Part shown: piece by piece, positions 15,138-22,305 of the stretch
Position numbering within the stretch: position 1 is the stretch's first letter
Layout of the letters: every line of letters begins with the position of its first letter
The notes under the pieces: model-generated
Database searches by the model: none
The model's input: only the letters and a program-made list of their open reading frames with translations
Told to the model about the DNA's origin: nothing
DNA from: Prevotella sp.
Lineage (GTDB): Bacteria; Bacteroidota; Bacteroidia; Bacteroidales; Bacteroidaceae
Direction: 5' to 3'
DNA: 25,025 nucleotides
Assembly: GCA_021204605.1 (NCBI GenBank)
Contig: JAJPZD010000215.1
Span: forward strand, 1 to 25,025
Program-made: the position numbers and the translations under genes

Positions 15138-15169
15138 CAAATGTAATGATTTTAACATTAACTGACAAA
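15138..15169 (-). promoter_or_regulatory. rpoD promoter
   Basis: On the minus strand TTTG (15166-15169), a 20-base spacer and TACATTTG (15138-15145), a full consensus match with a leader of roughly 20 bases before the ATG at 15111. Confidence 0.8.
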
Positions 15170-15276
15170 AAATTTTTTGTTTATTATAAATTTTTATGCA
15201 AGAGCTTTATATAAACGTAAGAATATTGGATTTATTGCCCTATTATGTTTGAATAGGCAACCCACAGAAAAAGTTT

Positions 15277-16320
15277 TTATTTATAGAAGGTGTCGTTGAA
15301 GGCAGAGAACTCTTCTTGGCTTCTGACACACCTTTTCCACCATGCAAAGAGGAAACCGCAGCCATAGCCGAACAACTGGATGAAAGCAGAGGGAACGCTG
15401 AGAAAAGCGACCTTGATACTTTTGTTAGCGGTGAGAGAACCGATGAGTATGAGCAGCGCATAGAAGAGTATTGGCAGCCAGGGAGCGGCACAGAGCCAGT
15501 ACCACTTATGCACATCATCGTAATGCATGAGTACCCGTCCAATGGCAGATATGAGAATCAGGGCGCACACACCTACGGTGAACACCATGGGGAGCAGGTG
15601 CACCAATTTTAGTGATTCGGGATATTTCTTGTAGAGGTTGATGCGTGCGATACCACTGTTATAGACTTGTCGGAAGAACTTGCGGAAGTCGGTACGCCGT
15701 TTATGCCACACCCACGCCTGCGGGAATAGGCGGCAGCGCAGTCCGGCTTTGAAAATACGTATGCTGAAATCGATGTCCTCTCCGAAGCGCATTTTAGAGA
15801 AGCCGCCAAGTTGCATGTAAACAGAGCGACGTATTCCCATGTTGTAGGAGCGAGGGTAGAACTTATCGAGTTTTTTCTTGCCACCCCTTATCCCACCTGT
15901 GGTGAAAAAGCTCGTCATGGAATAACTGATAGCTTTCTGAGTATCAGTGAACGACTCATGGGCTCGGTCTGGTCCGCCGAAGGCATCAGCATCCTCTCTT
16001 TGCAGTTCACTTTCCACCTCTTGAAGATACGTTTTAGGCAGCACGATGTCTGAGTCTAAGATGATGAGCATCTCTCCCTTGGCTCGCTCTGCGCCATAGT
16101 TGCGGCTCTGTCCAGGTCCACTGTTTGGCTTGGTGTAATAGTGCAAGAGGAGTTTTCCTTCATATTTATCGCACACGTCCTTGCATGGTATGCTGCTTCC
16201 GTCCTCCACGATGATCACCTCGAAAGAGTTGACGGTCTGTGTGGTGAGGCTGTCGAGGAGCTCGTCAACCTCATCGGGCCGGTTGAAAACAGGAATGATG
16301 AAAGAGAATTTTATTTCCAT
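15277..16320 (-). CDS. Family 2 glycosyltransferase, membrane-associated
   Basis: A 347-residue GT-A fold glycosyltransferase. The N-terminal FSFIIPVFNRPDEVDELLDSL is the nucleotide-sugar-binding start of GT2 enzymes. The metal-binding DSD motif is at residues 89-91 and a later GEDIDFSIR carries the acidic catalytic-base region. Hydrophobic segments near the C-terminus (about 240-265, 275-297 and 305-325) suggest membrane anchoring, so it probably elongates a lipid-linked glycan at the inner membrane. The acceptor is unknown. I prefer the Met at 16320 (MEIKFSFIIP) over 16329. It follows efp on the same strand after a 61-base gap containing a hairpin. No other glycan genes flank it. Confidence 0.88.
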   Translation of the reverse strand: MEIKFSFIIPVFNRPDEVDELLDSLTTQTVNSFEVIIVEDGSSIPCKDVCDKYEGKLLLHYYTKPNSGPGQSRNYGAERAKGEMLIILDSDIVLPKTYLQEVESELQREDADAFGGPDRAHESFTDTQKAISYSMTSFFTTGGIRGGKKKLDKFYPRSYNMGIRRSVYMQLGGFSKMRFGEDIDFSIRIFKAGLRCRLFPQAWVWHKRRTDFRKFFRQVYNSGIARINLYKKYPESLKLVHLLPMVFTVGVCALILISAIGRVLMHYDDVHKWYWLCAAPWLPILFYALLILIGSLTANKSIKVAFLSVPSAFIQLFGYGCGFLFAWWKRCVRSQEEFSAFNDTFYK

Positions 16321-16343
16321 TGAAAACAAGGTGCGAACAATTA

Positions 16344-16363
16344 AGGGAGCCGTTGAGCTCCCT
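16344..16363 (-). terminator. Hairpin between efp and the glycosyltransferase gene
   Basis: A 7-bp perfect stem AGGGAGC/GCTCCCT with a 6-base loop. On the minus strand it is followed by TTAATTGTT, a weak U-tract. It could end efp transcripts partially, letting some reach the glycosyltransferase gene. Confidence 0.5.
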
Positions 16364-16381
16364 CACTGTATTAAAAATGTA

Positions 16382-16948
16382 TCAGTCTTTTTTCCTGTTG
16401 AGGTAACTGCCGTCGCGGGTGTCAACCTGAATGATGTCTCCCTCGTTGATGAATAGGGGCACACGAATAGTAACACCTGTTTCGAGTGTTGCCGGTTTAG
16501 AGGCATTCGTAGCGGTGTCGCCCTTAACGCCTGGCTCGCTGTGAGTAACTTTCAAGAATGTCTTTACTGGCATTTCGGCATAAAGTATAGTGCCGTCGGT
16601 AGTGTCGGAGACTACTTCCACGATGTCGCTTTCCTTCATAAATTCACCACCGATTATCAAGTCTTTGGCAATCGGGATTTGCTCGTAAGTCTCTTGGTTC
16701 ATGAAGATTTGCCCTGTAGGGTCTTCATAAAGGTATTGGTAGGGCCTGCGCTCGATGCGAACGTCTTCTAACTTGAAGCCCACAAGGAATGTACGGTCCA
16801 ATACTCTGCCATCGACCACGTTTTTCAGCTTTGTGCGCATCACGGTGTTGCCTTTACCGGGCTTCACATGCTGAAAATCAATGCATACCCAGATTTGGTT
16901 GTCCAAACGGATGCATGTTCCTTTTTTGATTTCCTGTGAATTGATCAT
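16382..16948 (-). CDS. efp: Translation elongation factor P
   Basis: A 188-residue EF-P, which binds between the ribosomal P and E sites and relieves stalling at polyproline. Three beta-barrel domains are covered in order: an N-terminal KOW-like domain with the loop KPGKGN (tip Lys32, the residue modified in many bacteria), a central OB domain, and a C-terminal OB domain ending GDIIQVDTRDGSYLNRKKD. The Met at 16948 (MINSQEIKKG) is the family start; the 11 extra in-frame codons upstream are not needed. It is divergent from rpmH, with a -7 element at 17006-17013. Confidence 0.96.
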   Translation of the reverse strand: MINSQEIKKGTCIRLDNQIWVCIDFQHVKPGKGNTVMRTKLKNVVDGRVLDRTFLVGFKLEDVRIERRPYQYLYEDPTGQIFMNQETYEQIPIAKDLIIGGEFMKESDIVEVVSDTTDGTILYAEMPVKTFLKVTHSEPGVKGDTATNASKPATLETGVTIRVPLFINEGDIIQVDTRDGSYLNRKKD

Positions 16949-17005
16949 GATTGTAAATTTAATTTGGTTATGTTCCGACAATGGAAATATTCAATTTTCA
17001 CAATG

Positions 17006-17013
17006 CAAAGGTA
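17006..17013 (-). promoter_or_regulatory. -7 element for efp
   Basis: TACCTTTG on the minus strand, 57 bases upstream of the efp ATG. The expected -33 position holds only an AT-rich CTTTTAT-like stretch, so this is a one-element match. Confidence 0.6.
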
Positions 17014-17062
17014 GAATATTTTTTGAAAAAAAATAAAAGAAAGTCCTAAAAAACCACTAATA

Positions 17063-17094
17063 TTTGCTTAATTAAAAAGAAATATGTACTTTTG
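17063..17094 (+). promoter_or_regulatory. rpmH promoter
   Basis: TTTG (17063-17066), a 20-base spacer and TACTTTTG (17087-17094), a full consensus match about 41 bases before the rpmH ATG. Confidence 0.8.
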
Positions 17095-17135
17095 CAGCCC
17101 GAAGCGTGAAAAAATAACAATAAAAAAAACATAAG

Positions 17136-17291
17136 ATGAAAAGAACATTTCAGCCCCACAACAGGAAAAGGGTGAACAAGCACGGTTTCCGTGAGAGGAT
17201 GTCCACGAAGAACGGTCGTCGAGTATTGGCATCTCGCCGGGCGAAGGGGCGCAAGCGTCTCACTGTTTCGGATGAGCATCACGGGAAATAG
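17136..17291 (+). CDS. rpmH: 50S ribosomal protein L34
   Basis: A 51-residue, very basic protein. It begins MKRTFQPHNRKRVNKHGFRE, then has the conserved RM-x-TKNGRRVLASRRAKGRKRL block that defines L34, and ends DEHHGK before a TAG stop at 17289-17291. L34 binds 23S rRNA in the large subunit. It has its own full promoter upstream and a strong terminator downstream, so it is probably a single-gene transcript. It is divergent from efp; both are translation genes. In many bacteria rpmH adjoins dnaA and rnpA; here it does not. Confidence 0.97.
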   Translation: MKRTFQPHNRKRVNKHGFRERMSTKNGRRVLASRRAKGRKRLTVSDEHHGK

Positions 17292-17325
17292 ACGTTGATT
17301 CCTTTTTGAAAAAATGGAAGGAAAT

Positions 17326-17368
17326 CAGAAAGAAGCATAGCGGTGCTTTGCTCCTTTCTGTTTTTTTT
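17326..17368 (+). terminator. Intrinsic terminator of rpmH
   Basis: CAGAAAG (17326-17332) pairs with CTTTCTG (17354-17360), and inside it AAGCA (17333-17337) pairs with TGCTT (17344-17348). Eight T residues follow (17361-17368). The 3' arm also contains the -33 box of the next promoter. Confidence 0.85.
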
Positions 17369-17377
17369 ATACCTTTG
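17347..17377 (+). promoter_or_regulatory. Promoter of the PASTA-rluD operon
   Basis: TTTG (17347-17350), a 19-base spacer and TACCTTTG (17370-17377). It is embedded in the rpmH terminator, whose T-run forms most of the spacer. The start ATG follows at 17397, a leader of about 13 bases. Confidence 0.8.
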
Positions 17378-17396
17378 CAGAAAAGAAACGAGTTAG

Positions 17397-18083
17397 ATGA
17401 ATGGGAGGGATTTCATCGGGAAGATCTGCAGCAAGCGTTTATGGCTGAATATCCTTGGGATGTTGTTGGTGGTCGTGGCGCTGATAGTGGGTGTGTATAT
17501 CGCCATCGGCATTTACACTCATCATGGAGAGGAGATTGAAATTCCCGATATCCGCCATATGCAGTTCTTCGATGCTGAGCATATCCTCGATGCAGCGGGA
17601 CTGACAATTCAGGTGAGCGACACAGGTTACGTAAGGACATTGCCTGCCGACTGTATTTTGGAGCAGTCGCCTGTGCCGGGCCGGAAGGTTAAGGAGGGGC
17701 GCACGGTGTATGTGGTGATCAACTCATCGAGTTCGCCGATGCTCACCATACCAGACATCATAGACAACTGCAGTTACCGTGAGGCGAGGGCGAAGTTGAC
17801 GGCGATGGGTTTCAAGGTAGGTCCTACGGAGTACATACCGGGCGAGAAGGACTGGCTGTACGGTCTGAAGCATAAAGGTGTTCTCTTACATAGTGGCAGT
17901 AAGGTATCTGTGGATGATGTGATAGTCATGCAGGTGGGCGACGGTCTGAGGGACGAGAACGATTCCATAGTTTATTTAGACGGAGGAGTTGGCGTTGACA
18001 ATGATGATTTCACGCCAGTAAGTCCGGATGAAGGTGATGGTGGTGATGATGAGGATGACTTTGAGGTGGTGACAGGTCCCTGA
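17397..18083 (+). CDS. PASTA domain protein, single-pass membrane
   Basis: A 228-residue protein with a short cytoplasmic N-terminus, one transmembrane helix (about residues 16-40) and two PASTA domains outside the membrane (about 45-110 and 114-181). The PASTA hallmarks are visible: IPDI, the D/AEHILDAAGL helix, a QSPVPGRKVKEG turn and VYVVIN strand, then a second IPDIID...AR-x-KL-x-AMGF copy. PASTA domains bind muropeptides or peptidoglycan in kinases and penicillin-binding proteins. Here there is no kinase or transferase domain, so it is more likely a wall-binding accessory. The C-terminal ~40 residues are strongly acidic. It lies 19 bases before rluD and in the same transcript; ddl, also a wall gene, follows. 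Confidence 0.88.
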   Translation: MNGRDFIGKICSKRLWLNILGMLLVVVALIVGVYIAIGIYTHHGEEIEIPDIRHMQFFDAEHILDAAGLTIQVSDTGYVRTLPADCILEQSPVPGRKVKEGRTVYVVINSSSSPMLTIPDIIDNCSYREARAKLTAMGFKVGPTEYIPGEKDWLYGLKHKGVLLHSGSKVSVDDVIVMQVGDGLRDENDSIVYLDGGVGVDNDDFTPVSPDEGDGGDDEDDFEVVTGP

Positions 18084-18102
18084 TACTATATGGTTTAGAG
18101 AA

Positions 18103-19158
18103 ATGGCAGAGGAATACATAGACGAGATAGAGGGCGAGGATGGTCAGCAGCTCTACGAGCACTTTCGCATAGAGGTTGATAAGGGCCAGGTTGCCCTTCG
18201 CATTGACAAGTTTCTCTTCGACCGTCTGCAGCATACCAGCAGGAACCGGATACAGAAGGCCGCCGAGGTGGGGTTCATACATGTGAACGACCGTCCTGTT
18301 AAGAGCAACTACAAGGTGCGTCCGTTGGACGTGATAACCCTGATGCTCGACCGTCCGCGGTATGACAGTACAATAGAGGCGGAGGACATACCGCTCGACA
18401 TAGTGTATGAGGACGAGGTGCTCATGGTGGTCAACAAGCCGGCAGGCCTTGTGGTGCATCCTGGCTGTGGCAACTATCACGGCACCTTAGTGAACGCCGT
18501 TGCCTGGCATTTGAAAGACAATGCGTCATACGATCCCAATGACCCTGAGGTGGGATTAGTGCACCGCATAGACAAGGACACCAGCGGACTTTTAGTCATT
18601 GCCAAGACACCGGATGCGAAATCGAAGTTGGGTGTGCAGTTTTTCAACAAGGAGACACGCCGCACTTACAACGCTCTTGTGTGGGGACATTTCACGGAGG
18701 GAAACGGGCGCATAGAGGGCAATATCGGGCGTGACCCGAAGGACCGTCTGCGTATGACGGTGTTCCCACCGGAATCAGAAATCGGAAAGCCTGCGGTGAC
18801 CCATTACAGGGTATTGGAGAGGTTTGGATATGTTACGCTTTTGGAGTGTATCTTGGAGACCGGGAGGACACACCAGATACGTGCCCACATGAAATATATC
18901 GGGCACCCTGTGTTCAACGATGCGCGCTATGGCGGCGATGCGATACTGCGGGGGAACCGTACAAGCAAGTATAAGCAATTTATAGAAAACTGTTTCGCAC
19001 TGTGCCCACGCCAGGCTCTGCACGCAAAGACACTTGGATTCAGACATCCGACAACAGGAGAGGAAATGGATTTCACTTCGGAACTGCCGGAGGATATGCG
19101 GGCGGTGATATGCAAATTAAAAGGAGGATCCTCCCTATCCCTCCCCCATAGGGAGTGA
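18103..19158 (+). CDS. rluD: Pseudouridine synthase, RluD-type
   Basis: A 351-residue RluA-family pseudouridine synthase with an N-terminal S4 RNA-binding domain (LRIDKFLFDRL... about residues 29-90). The catalytic domain has GLVHRIDKDTSGLLVIAKT, giving the catalytic Asp157. LETGRTHQIRAHM and HPVFNDARYGG are further family landmarks. RluD modifies helix 69 of 23S rRNA. The expected end is near ELPEDM-x-AVI; here the protein carries about 11 extra residues (GGSSLSLPHRE) encoded by the start of a G-rich repeat (19121-19180), whose TGA supplies the stop. It is in an operon with the PASTA gene. Confidence 0.92.
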   Translation: MAEEYIDEIEGEDGQQLYEHFRIEVDKGQVALRIDKFLFDRLQHTSRNRIQKAAEVGFIHVNDRPVKSNYKVRPLDVITLMLDRPRYDSTIEAEDIPLDIVYEDEVLMVVNKPAGLVVHPGCGNYHGTLVNAVAWHLKDNASYDPNDPEVGLVHRIDKDTSGLLVIAKTPDAKSKLGVQFFNKETRRTYNALVWGHFTEGNGRIEGNIGRDPKDRLRMTVFPPESEIGKPAVTHYRVLERFGYVTLLECILETGRTHQIRAHMKYIGHPVFNDARYGGDAILRGNRTSKYKQFIENCFALCPRQALHAKTLGFRHPTTGEEMDFTSELPEDMRAVICKLKGGSSLSLPHRE

Positions 19159-19180
19159 ACAGCAAGTCTGCTTGGAAAAG
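19121..19180 (-). repeat. G-rich interspersed repeat, copy C, overlapping the rluD 3' end
   Basis: On the minus strand CCAAGCAGACTTG is followed by CCCTATGGGGGAGGG and ATAGGGAGGATCCTCC. The order (CAAGCAG-x-CTTG, then C-run, G-runs) is the same as in copy A at 5113-5180. Bases 19124-19158 are translated as the end of RluD. The rest of the 177-base gap to ddl holds an ACGCC/GGCGT hairpin (19200-19218) and AT-rich sequence without a clear promoter. Confidence 0.7.
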
Positions 19181-19335
19181 GGTGAGGGCAAATTAGAAAA
19201 CGCCTGTTCTCTTGGCGTGAAGTGTTAAGAGTTCGATGAGGTGCAAAGTTGCTTAAAACGGTGTGAAAGAGAGAGTAATGCTTAACAAATTTAAAAGTGA
19301 TGAAATAAAATTATATATATATTAATTATAATAAT

Positions 19336-20355
19336 ATGAGGAATATAAAGAGAACCATTGCTATAATGTGCGGTGGGGATTCGTCGGAGTATGAGGTTTC
19401 ATTGCGGTCTGGTCAGGGAGTGTATTCATTTTTTGACAAGGAGCGTTATGATGTATATATTGTTGTGGTGAAGGGGCTCAACTGGCACGTGGAGCTGCCC
19501 GATGGTACGAGTGTCCCTGTTGACCGTGACGATTTTTCGTTCATGTACAATGGCAGCCTTGTGCAGTTTGACTATGCCTATATCACTATTCACGGCACGC
19601 CGGGTGAGAACGGTATTCTTCAGGGATATTTCGAGACGGTGAAGATACCATATTCCACAAGTGGTGTGCTTGTGGAGGCGTTGACATTCAACAAGTTTGT
19701 CTTCAACAACTACATCAAGGGATATGGCGTGAGGGTGCCCGACAGTTTGCTTATCCGCAAGGGATATGAGCAGATTGTAAGCGATGATGAGATAGAGGAG
19801 AAGATCGGCATGCCTTGTTTCGTGAAGCCGGCTGCCGACGGAAGCAGTTTTGGGGTATCGAAAGTGAAAAACGCCGACCAACTTGCGCCTGCCATCCGCA
19901 AGGCGATGCTTGAGAGCGAGGATGTCATGGTGGAGCAGTTTGTTGATGGGACTGAAATCTCGATGGGCTGCTACAAGACGCGTGGCAAGAGTGTCGTATT
20001 GCCTGCCACGGAGGTAGTTACCCAGCGTGAGTTTTTCGACTATGATGCCAAATACAACGGTCAGGTGAAGGAGATAACACCGGCGCGTATCAGCCAGGAG
20101 ACAAGCGAGAGGGTTTCAGAAATCACGAGTCATATATACGACATATTGCATTGCAACGGTATCATCAGGATCGACTATATCATCAGCCATGAGCAGAACG
20201 AGGCCGGCGAGACCGTTGACAAGGTAAATCTTATAGAAGTGAACACCACGCCGGGAATGACAGCCACCAGTTTCATACCGCAGCAGGTACGTGCGGCAGG
20301 GCTCAATATGACCGATGTGCTTACTGACATCGTTGAGAACCAGTTCAACTTTTAA
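19336..20355 (+). CDS. ddl: D-alanine--D-alanine ligase
   Basis: A 339-residue ATP-grasp ligase making D-Ala-D-Ala for peptidoglycan precursors in the cytoplasm. The N-terminal MCGGDSSEYEVSLRS and HGTPGENGILQGYFE segments match Ddl substrate-binding regions. FVKPAADGSSFGVSKV is the ATP-grasp loop. FFDYDAKY covers the omega-loop region and IEVNTTPGMTATSFIPQQ is the C-terminal metal/substrate region (usually EVNTxPGxTxxS). The tyrosine in FFDYDAKY suits D-Ala rather than D-lactate specificity. It follows rluD after a repeat-containing gap and probably belongs to the same long transcript. Confidence 0.95.
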   Translation: MRNIKRTIAIMCGGDSSEYEVSLRSGQGVYSFFDKERYDVYIVVVKGLNWHVELPDGTSVPVDRDDFSFMYNGSLVQFDYAYITIHGTPGENGILQGYFETVKIPYSTSGVLVEALTFNKFVFNNYIKGYGVRVPDSLLIRKGYEQIVSDDEIEEKIGMPCFVKPAADGSSFGVSKVKNADQLAPAIRKAMLESEDVMVEQFVDGTEISMGCYKTRGKSVVLPATEVVTQREFFDYDAKYNGQVKEITPARISQETSERVSEITSHIYDILHCNGIIRIDYIISHEQNEAGETVDKVNLIEVNTTPGMTATSFIPQQVRAAGLNMTDVLTDIVENQFNF

Positions 20356-20370
20356 CTTTCTTCAACTGTG

Positions 20371-20416
20371 TGTAGAGACACGATTTATCGAGTCCGCTCG
20401 TTCTGAAAGAACGATA
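20371..20416 (+). repeat. Two-hairpin intergenic repeat, copy 2
   Basis: It begins TGTAGAGACACG. The first stem is GACACGAT/ATCGAGTC with one A-A mismatch and a TT loop; the second stem is TCGTTC/GAACGA (20398-20414) with loop TGAAA. Both stems differ in sequence from copy 1 and copy 3 but keep pairing. It lies in the 112-base gap between ddl and the acyltransferase gene. Confidence 0.75.
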
Positions 20417-20467
20417 CACAAGCATGGGCACTTTTTTAATTTCTAACCTTTTATTTTTTAATTTCAG

Positions 20468-21622
20468 ATGGCTCCGTCGTTTGACGATATCCGCCCTTAT
20501 AACCCTGATGAGCTGCCTGTGGCTTACGAGAGACTGCTTGCAACGCCGCAGTTCAGGGACGTATTGTCGGTAGTGATGCCCGGCGTGCCGTTTGACACGA
20601 TATGCGACTCATTCTATTCATGCAAGACGAATTTAGAATTTCAAGAGCGGTTGTGCTATCCATTTTTAAAGGAGCTTATCAAGAGTGTTACTGACGGTTG
20701 CACTATTGATGTGTCGGCGATTGACAAGTCTGGCCGATACACATTCGTGAGCAACCACAGGGACATCGTGATTGACTCGGCATTCCTTTCCGTGTTGCTT
20801 GTGGAAACGGGTTTTGACACGACATGTGAGATAGCAATTGGCGACAACCTGCTCACTGTGCCTTGGGTGAAGGACTTCGTGAGGGTGAATAAGTCATTCA
20901 TCGTAAAGCGCGGATTGTCACCGAGAGAGACGCTTTTGGCGAGCAAGGTGCTTTCTGACTATATGCTGTATGTCATCGGGCAGAAGCACGACAATATCTG
21001 GATAGCCCAGAGAGAGGGACGGGCGAAGGATTCTGATGATCGCACACAGCCGGCAGTGCTTAAGATGATGGCGATGGGAGGCAGCAAGGAGAGCGTGGCA
21101 GAAAAGCTGAAACGGCTGCATATCGTGCCGGTGTCAATCTCCTACGAGTATGACCCGTGCGATTTCCTGAAAGCGAGGGAATTTCAGCAGAAGCGAGACA
21201 ACCATAGCTGGAAGAAAGCGGAAATGGAGGATGTGAACAGTATGAAGACGGGTATCTTGGGCTATAAGGGGAGAGTGCATTTCCACTGCGCTCCCTGCAT
21301 TGATGAGTGGCTTGACACGCTGCCACCTGACATACCTAATGCCGAAGTGTTTGACGTTATAGCGCATCATATCGATCAAGAGATACATGCCAACTACTGT
21401 CTGTATCCAGGTAACTATGTGGCTGTTGACATGCTTCACGGAAGCGATGCCAATGCCGGCAGCTACACTGACGAGGAGAGGCAAACATTCGAGAGATATC
21501 TTAGTGAGCGACTATCCCTGATAGAGCTTGCAGACAAGGATGAGGCATATTTGCGTGAACGCCTGCTCACGATGTATGCCAATCCTGCAATAAATTATAT
21601 GAAAGCTACGGCGGAAAGATGA
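20468..21622 (+). CDS. Glycerol-3-phosphate/lysophosphatidate acyltransferase-like protein
   Basis: A 384-residue protein of the PlsB/PlsC acyltransferase superfamily, probably acting on glycerolipids at the inner membrane face. The active-site block is FVSNHRDIVIDSAFLSVLL with His97. WIAQREGRAKDSDDRTQP matches the substrate-phosphate motif (as in FPEGTRS-like sequences), and LHIVPVSISYEYDPCD matches the fourth motif. The histidine and the later aspartate are separated by five residues (H-x5-D103) rather than the usual four, though Asp99 is also near. It lacks clear transmembrane helices. The start of the next gene overlaps its stop by 4 bases (ATGA). The exact acyl acceptor is not determinable here. 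Confidence 0.82.
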   Translation: MAPSFDDIRPYNPDELPVAYERLLATPQFRDVLSVVMPGVPFDTICDSFYSCKTNLEFQERLCYPFLKELIKSVTDGCTIDVSAIDKSGRYTFVSNHRDIVIDSAFLSVLLVETGFDTTCEIAIGDNLLTVPWVKDFVRVNKSFIVKRGLSPRETLLASKVLSDYMLYVIGQKHDNIWIAQREGRAKDSDDRTQPAVLKMMAMGGSKESVAEKLKRLHIVPVSISYEYDPCDFLKAREFQQKRDNHSWKKAEMEDVNSMKTGILGYKGRVHFHCAPCIDEWLDTLPPDIPNAEVFDVIAHHIDQEIHANYCLYPGNYVAVDMLHGSDANAGSYTDEERQTFERYLSERLSLIELADKDEAYLRERLLTMYANPAINYMKATAER

Positions 21623-22305
21623 GAAAGATAGCGATTCTCTTGCCGTTGCTGCTGGTGGTTTTCTCATGCAGCAATGATGGTTACGACACGGGAGACGGTG
21701 AACTGTCAAACATGCGTGCGGACTTCGTGGAGGCGCAGACCAACTCCTCGGCGTTGATTTATAAGATTGAGACCGATGATGGGGAGACGCTGTTGCTCAC
21801 CAAGTCGCCAAGTGTATCGTGGGCGACAAAGCGTGACACTGTTTACAGAGCGTTGATATATTATAACAAGGTGTTGTCCTCTATAGGTACGTACCAGGCG
21901 GAGCCGATAGCGATTTCGCAAGTCGCTGTTCCGCATATATACTATGCCGACGAGTTGCCGGAGGGCTTAATCACCGATCCTGTAACTTTCTCGAGCGCAT
22001 GGAAAAGCAAGAACGGGAAATACATCAACCTTGACTTCTATATCAAGATTGGCAGCAGCGCTGGCACAACCGGCATGCAGTTGATAGGCATGGTTTACGA
22101 GGGAACGCAACTGAAGGAGAGCGGTGTGCAGCATGTGAACCTCCGATTGTATCATTCACAAAACGGTGTGCCTGAATATTACTCCTCAGAGACTTATATA
22201 AGTATTCCGGTCACCGCCATTCCCGGATCGTTGTCAGAAGGTGATGAGGTGGAGATAACCATCAACACCTACGAGGGGGAAATATCCAGGACGTTCCAGA
22301 TTTAA
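21619..22305 (+). CDS. NigD-like lipoprotein
   Basis: A 228-residue predicted lipoprotein (lipobox VFSC, lipidated Cys17). It has the two-part beta pattern of NigD-like proteins: an N-terminal OB-like domain beginning MRADFVEAQTNSS and a C-terminal barrel-like domain with KYINLDFYIK and HVNLRLYHSQ. NigD was named from a Prevotella bacteriocin locus, where an immunity role was proposed, but the family is widespread and mostly of unknown function. Its ATG overlaps the acyltransferase stop (ATGA), so translation is probably coupled. Its stop codon overlaps that of convergent dapA, leaving no room for a separate terminator. Confidence 0.85.
   Translation: MRKIAILLPLLLVVFSCSNDGYDTGDGELSNMRADFVEAQTNSSALIYKIETDDGETLLLTKSPSVSWATKRDTVYRALIYYNKVLSSIGTYQAEPIAISQVAVPHIYYADELPEGLITDPVTFSSAWKSKNGKYINLDFYIKIGSSAGTTGMQLIGMVYEGTQLKESGVQHVNLRLYHSQNGVPEYYSSETYISIPVTAIPGSLSEGDEVEITINTYEGEISRTFQI

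Noticed and set aside
15235..15260. Possible terminator of the glycosyltransferase gene (TTGCCCTATT/AATAGGCAA)
   Set aside because: The stem has a bulge and no T-run on the relevant strand.
17046..17282. 78-residue minus-strand frame across the rpmH region
   Set aside because: It is antisense to L34 and runs through the rpmH promoter; L34 is unmistakable on the plus strand.
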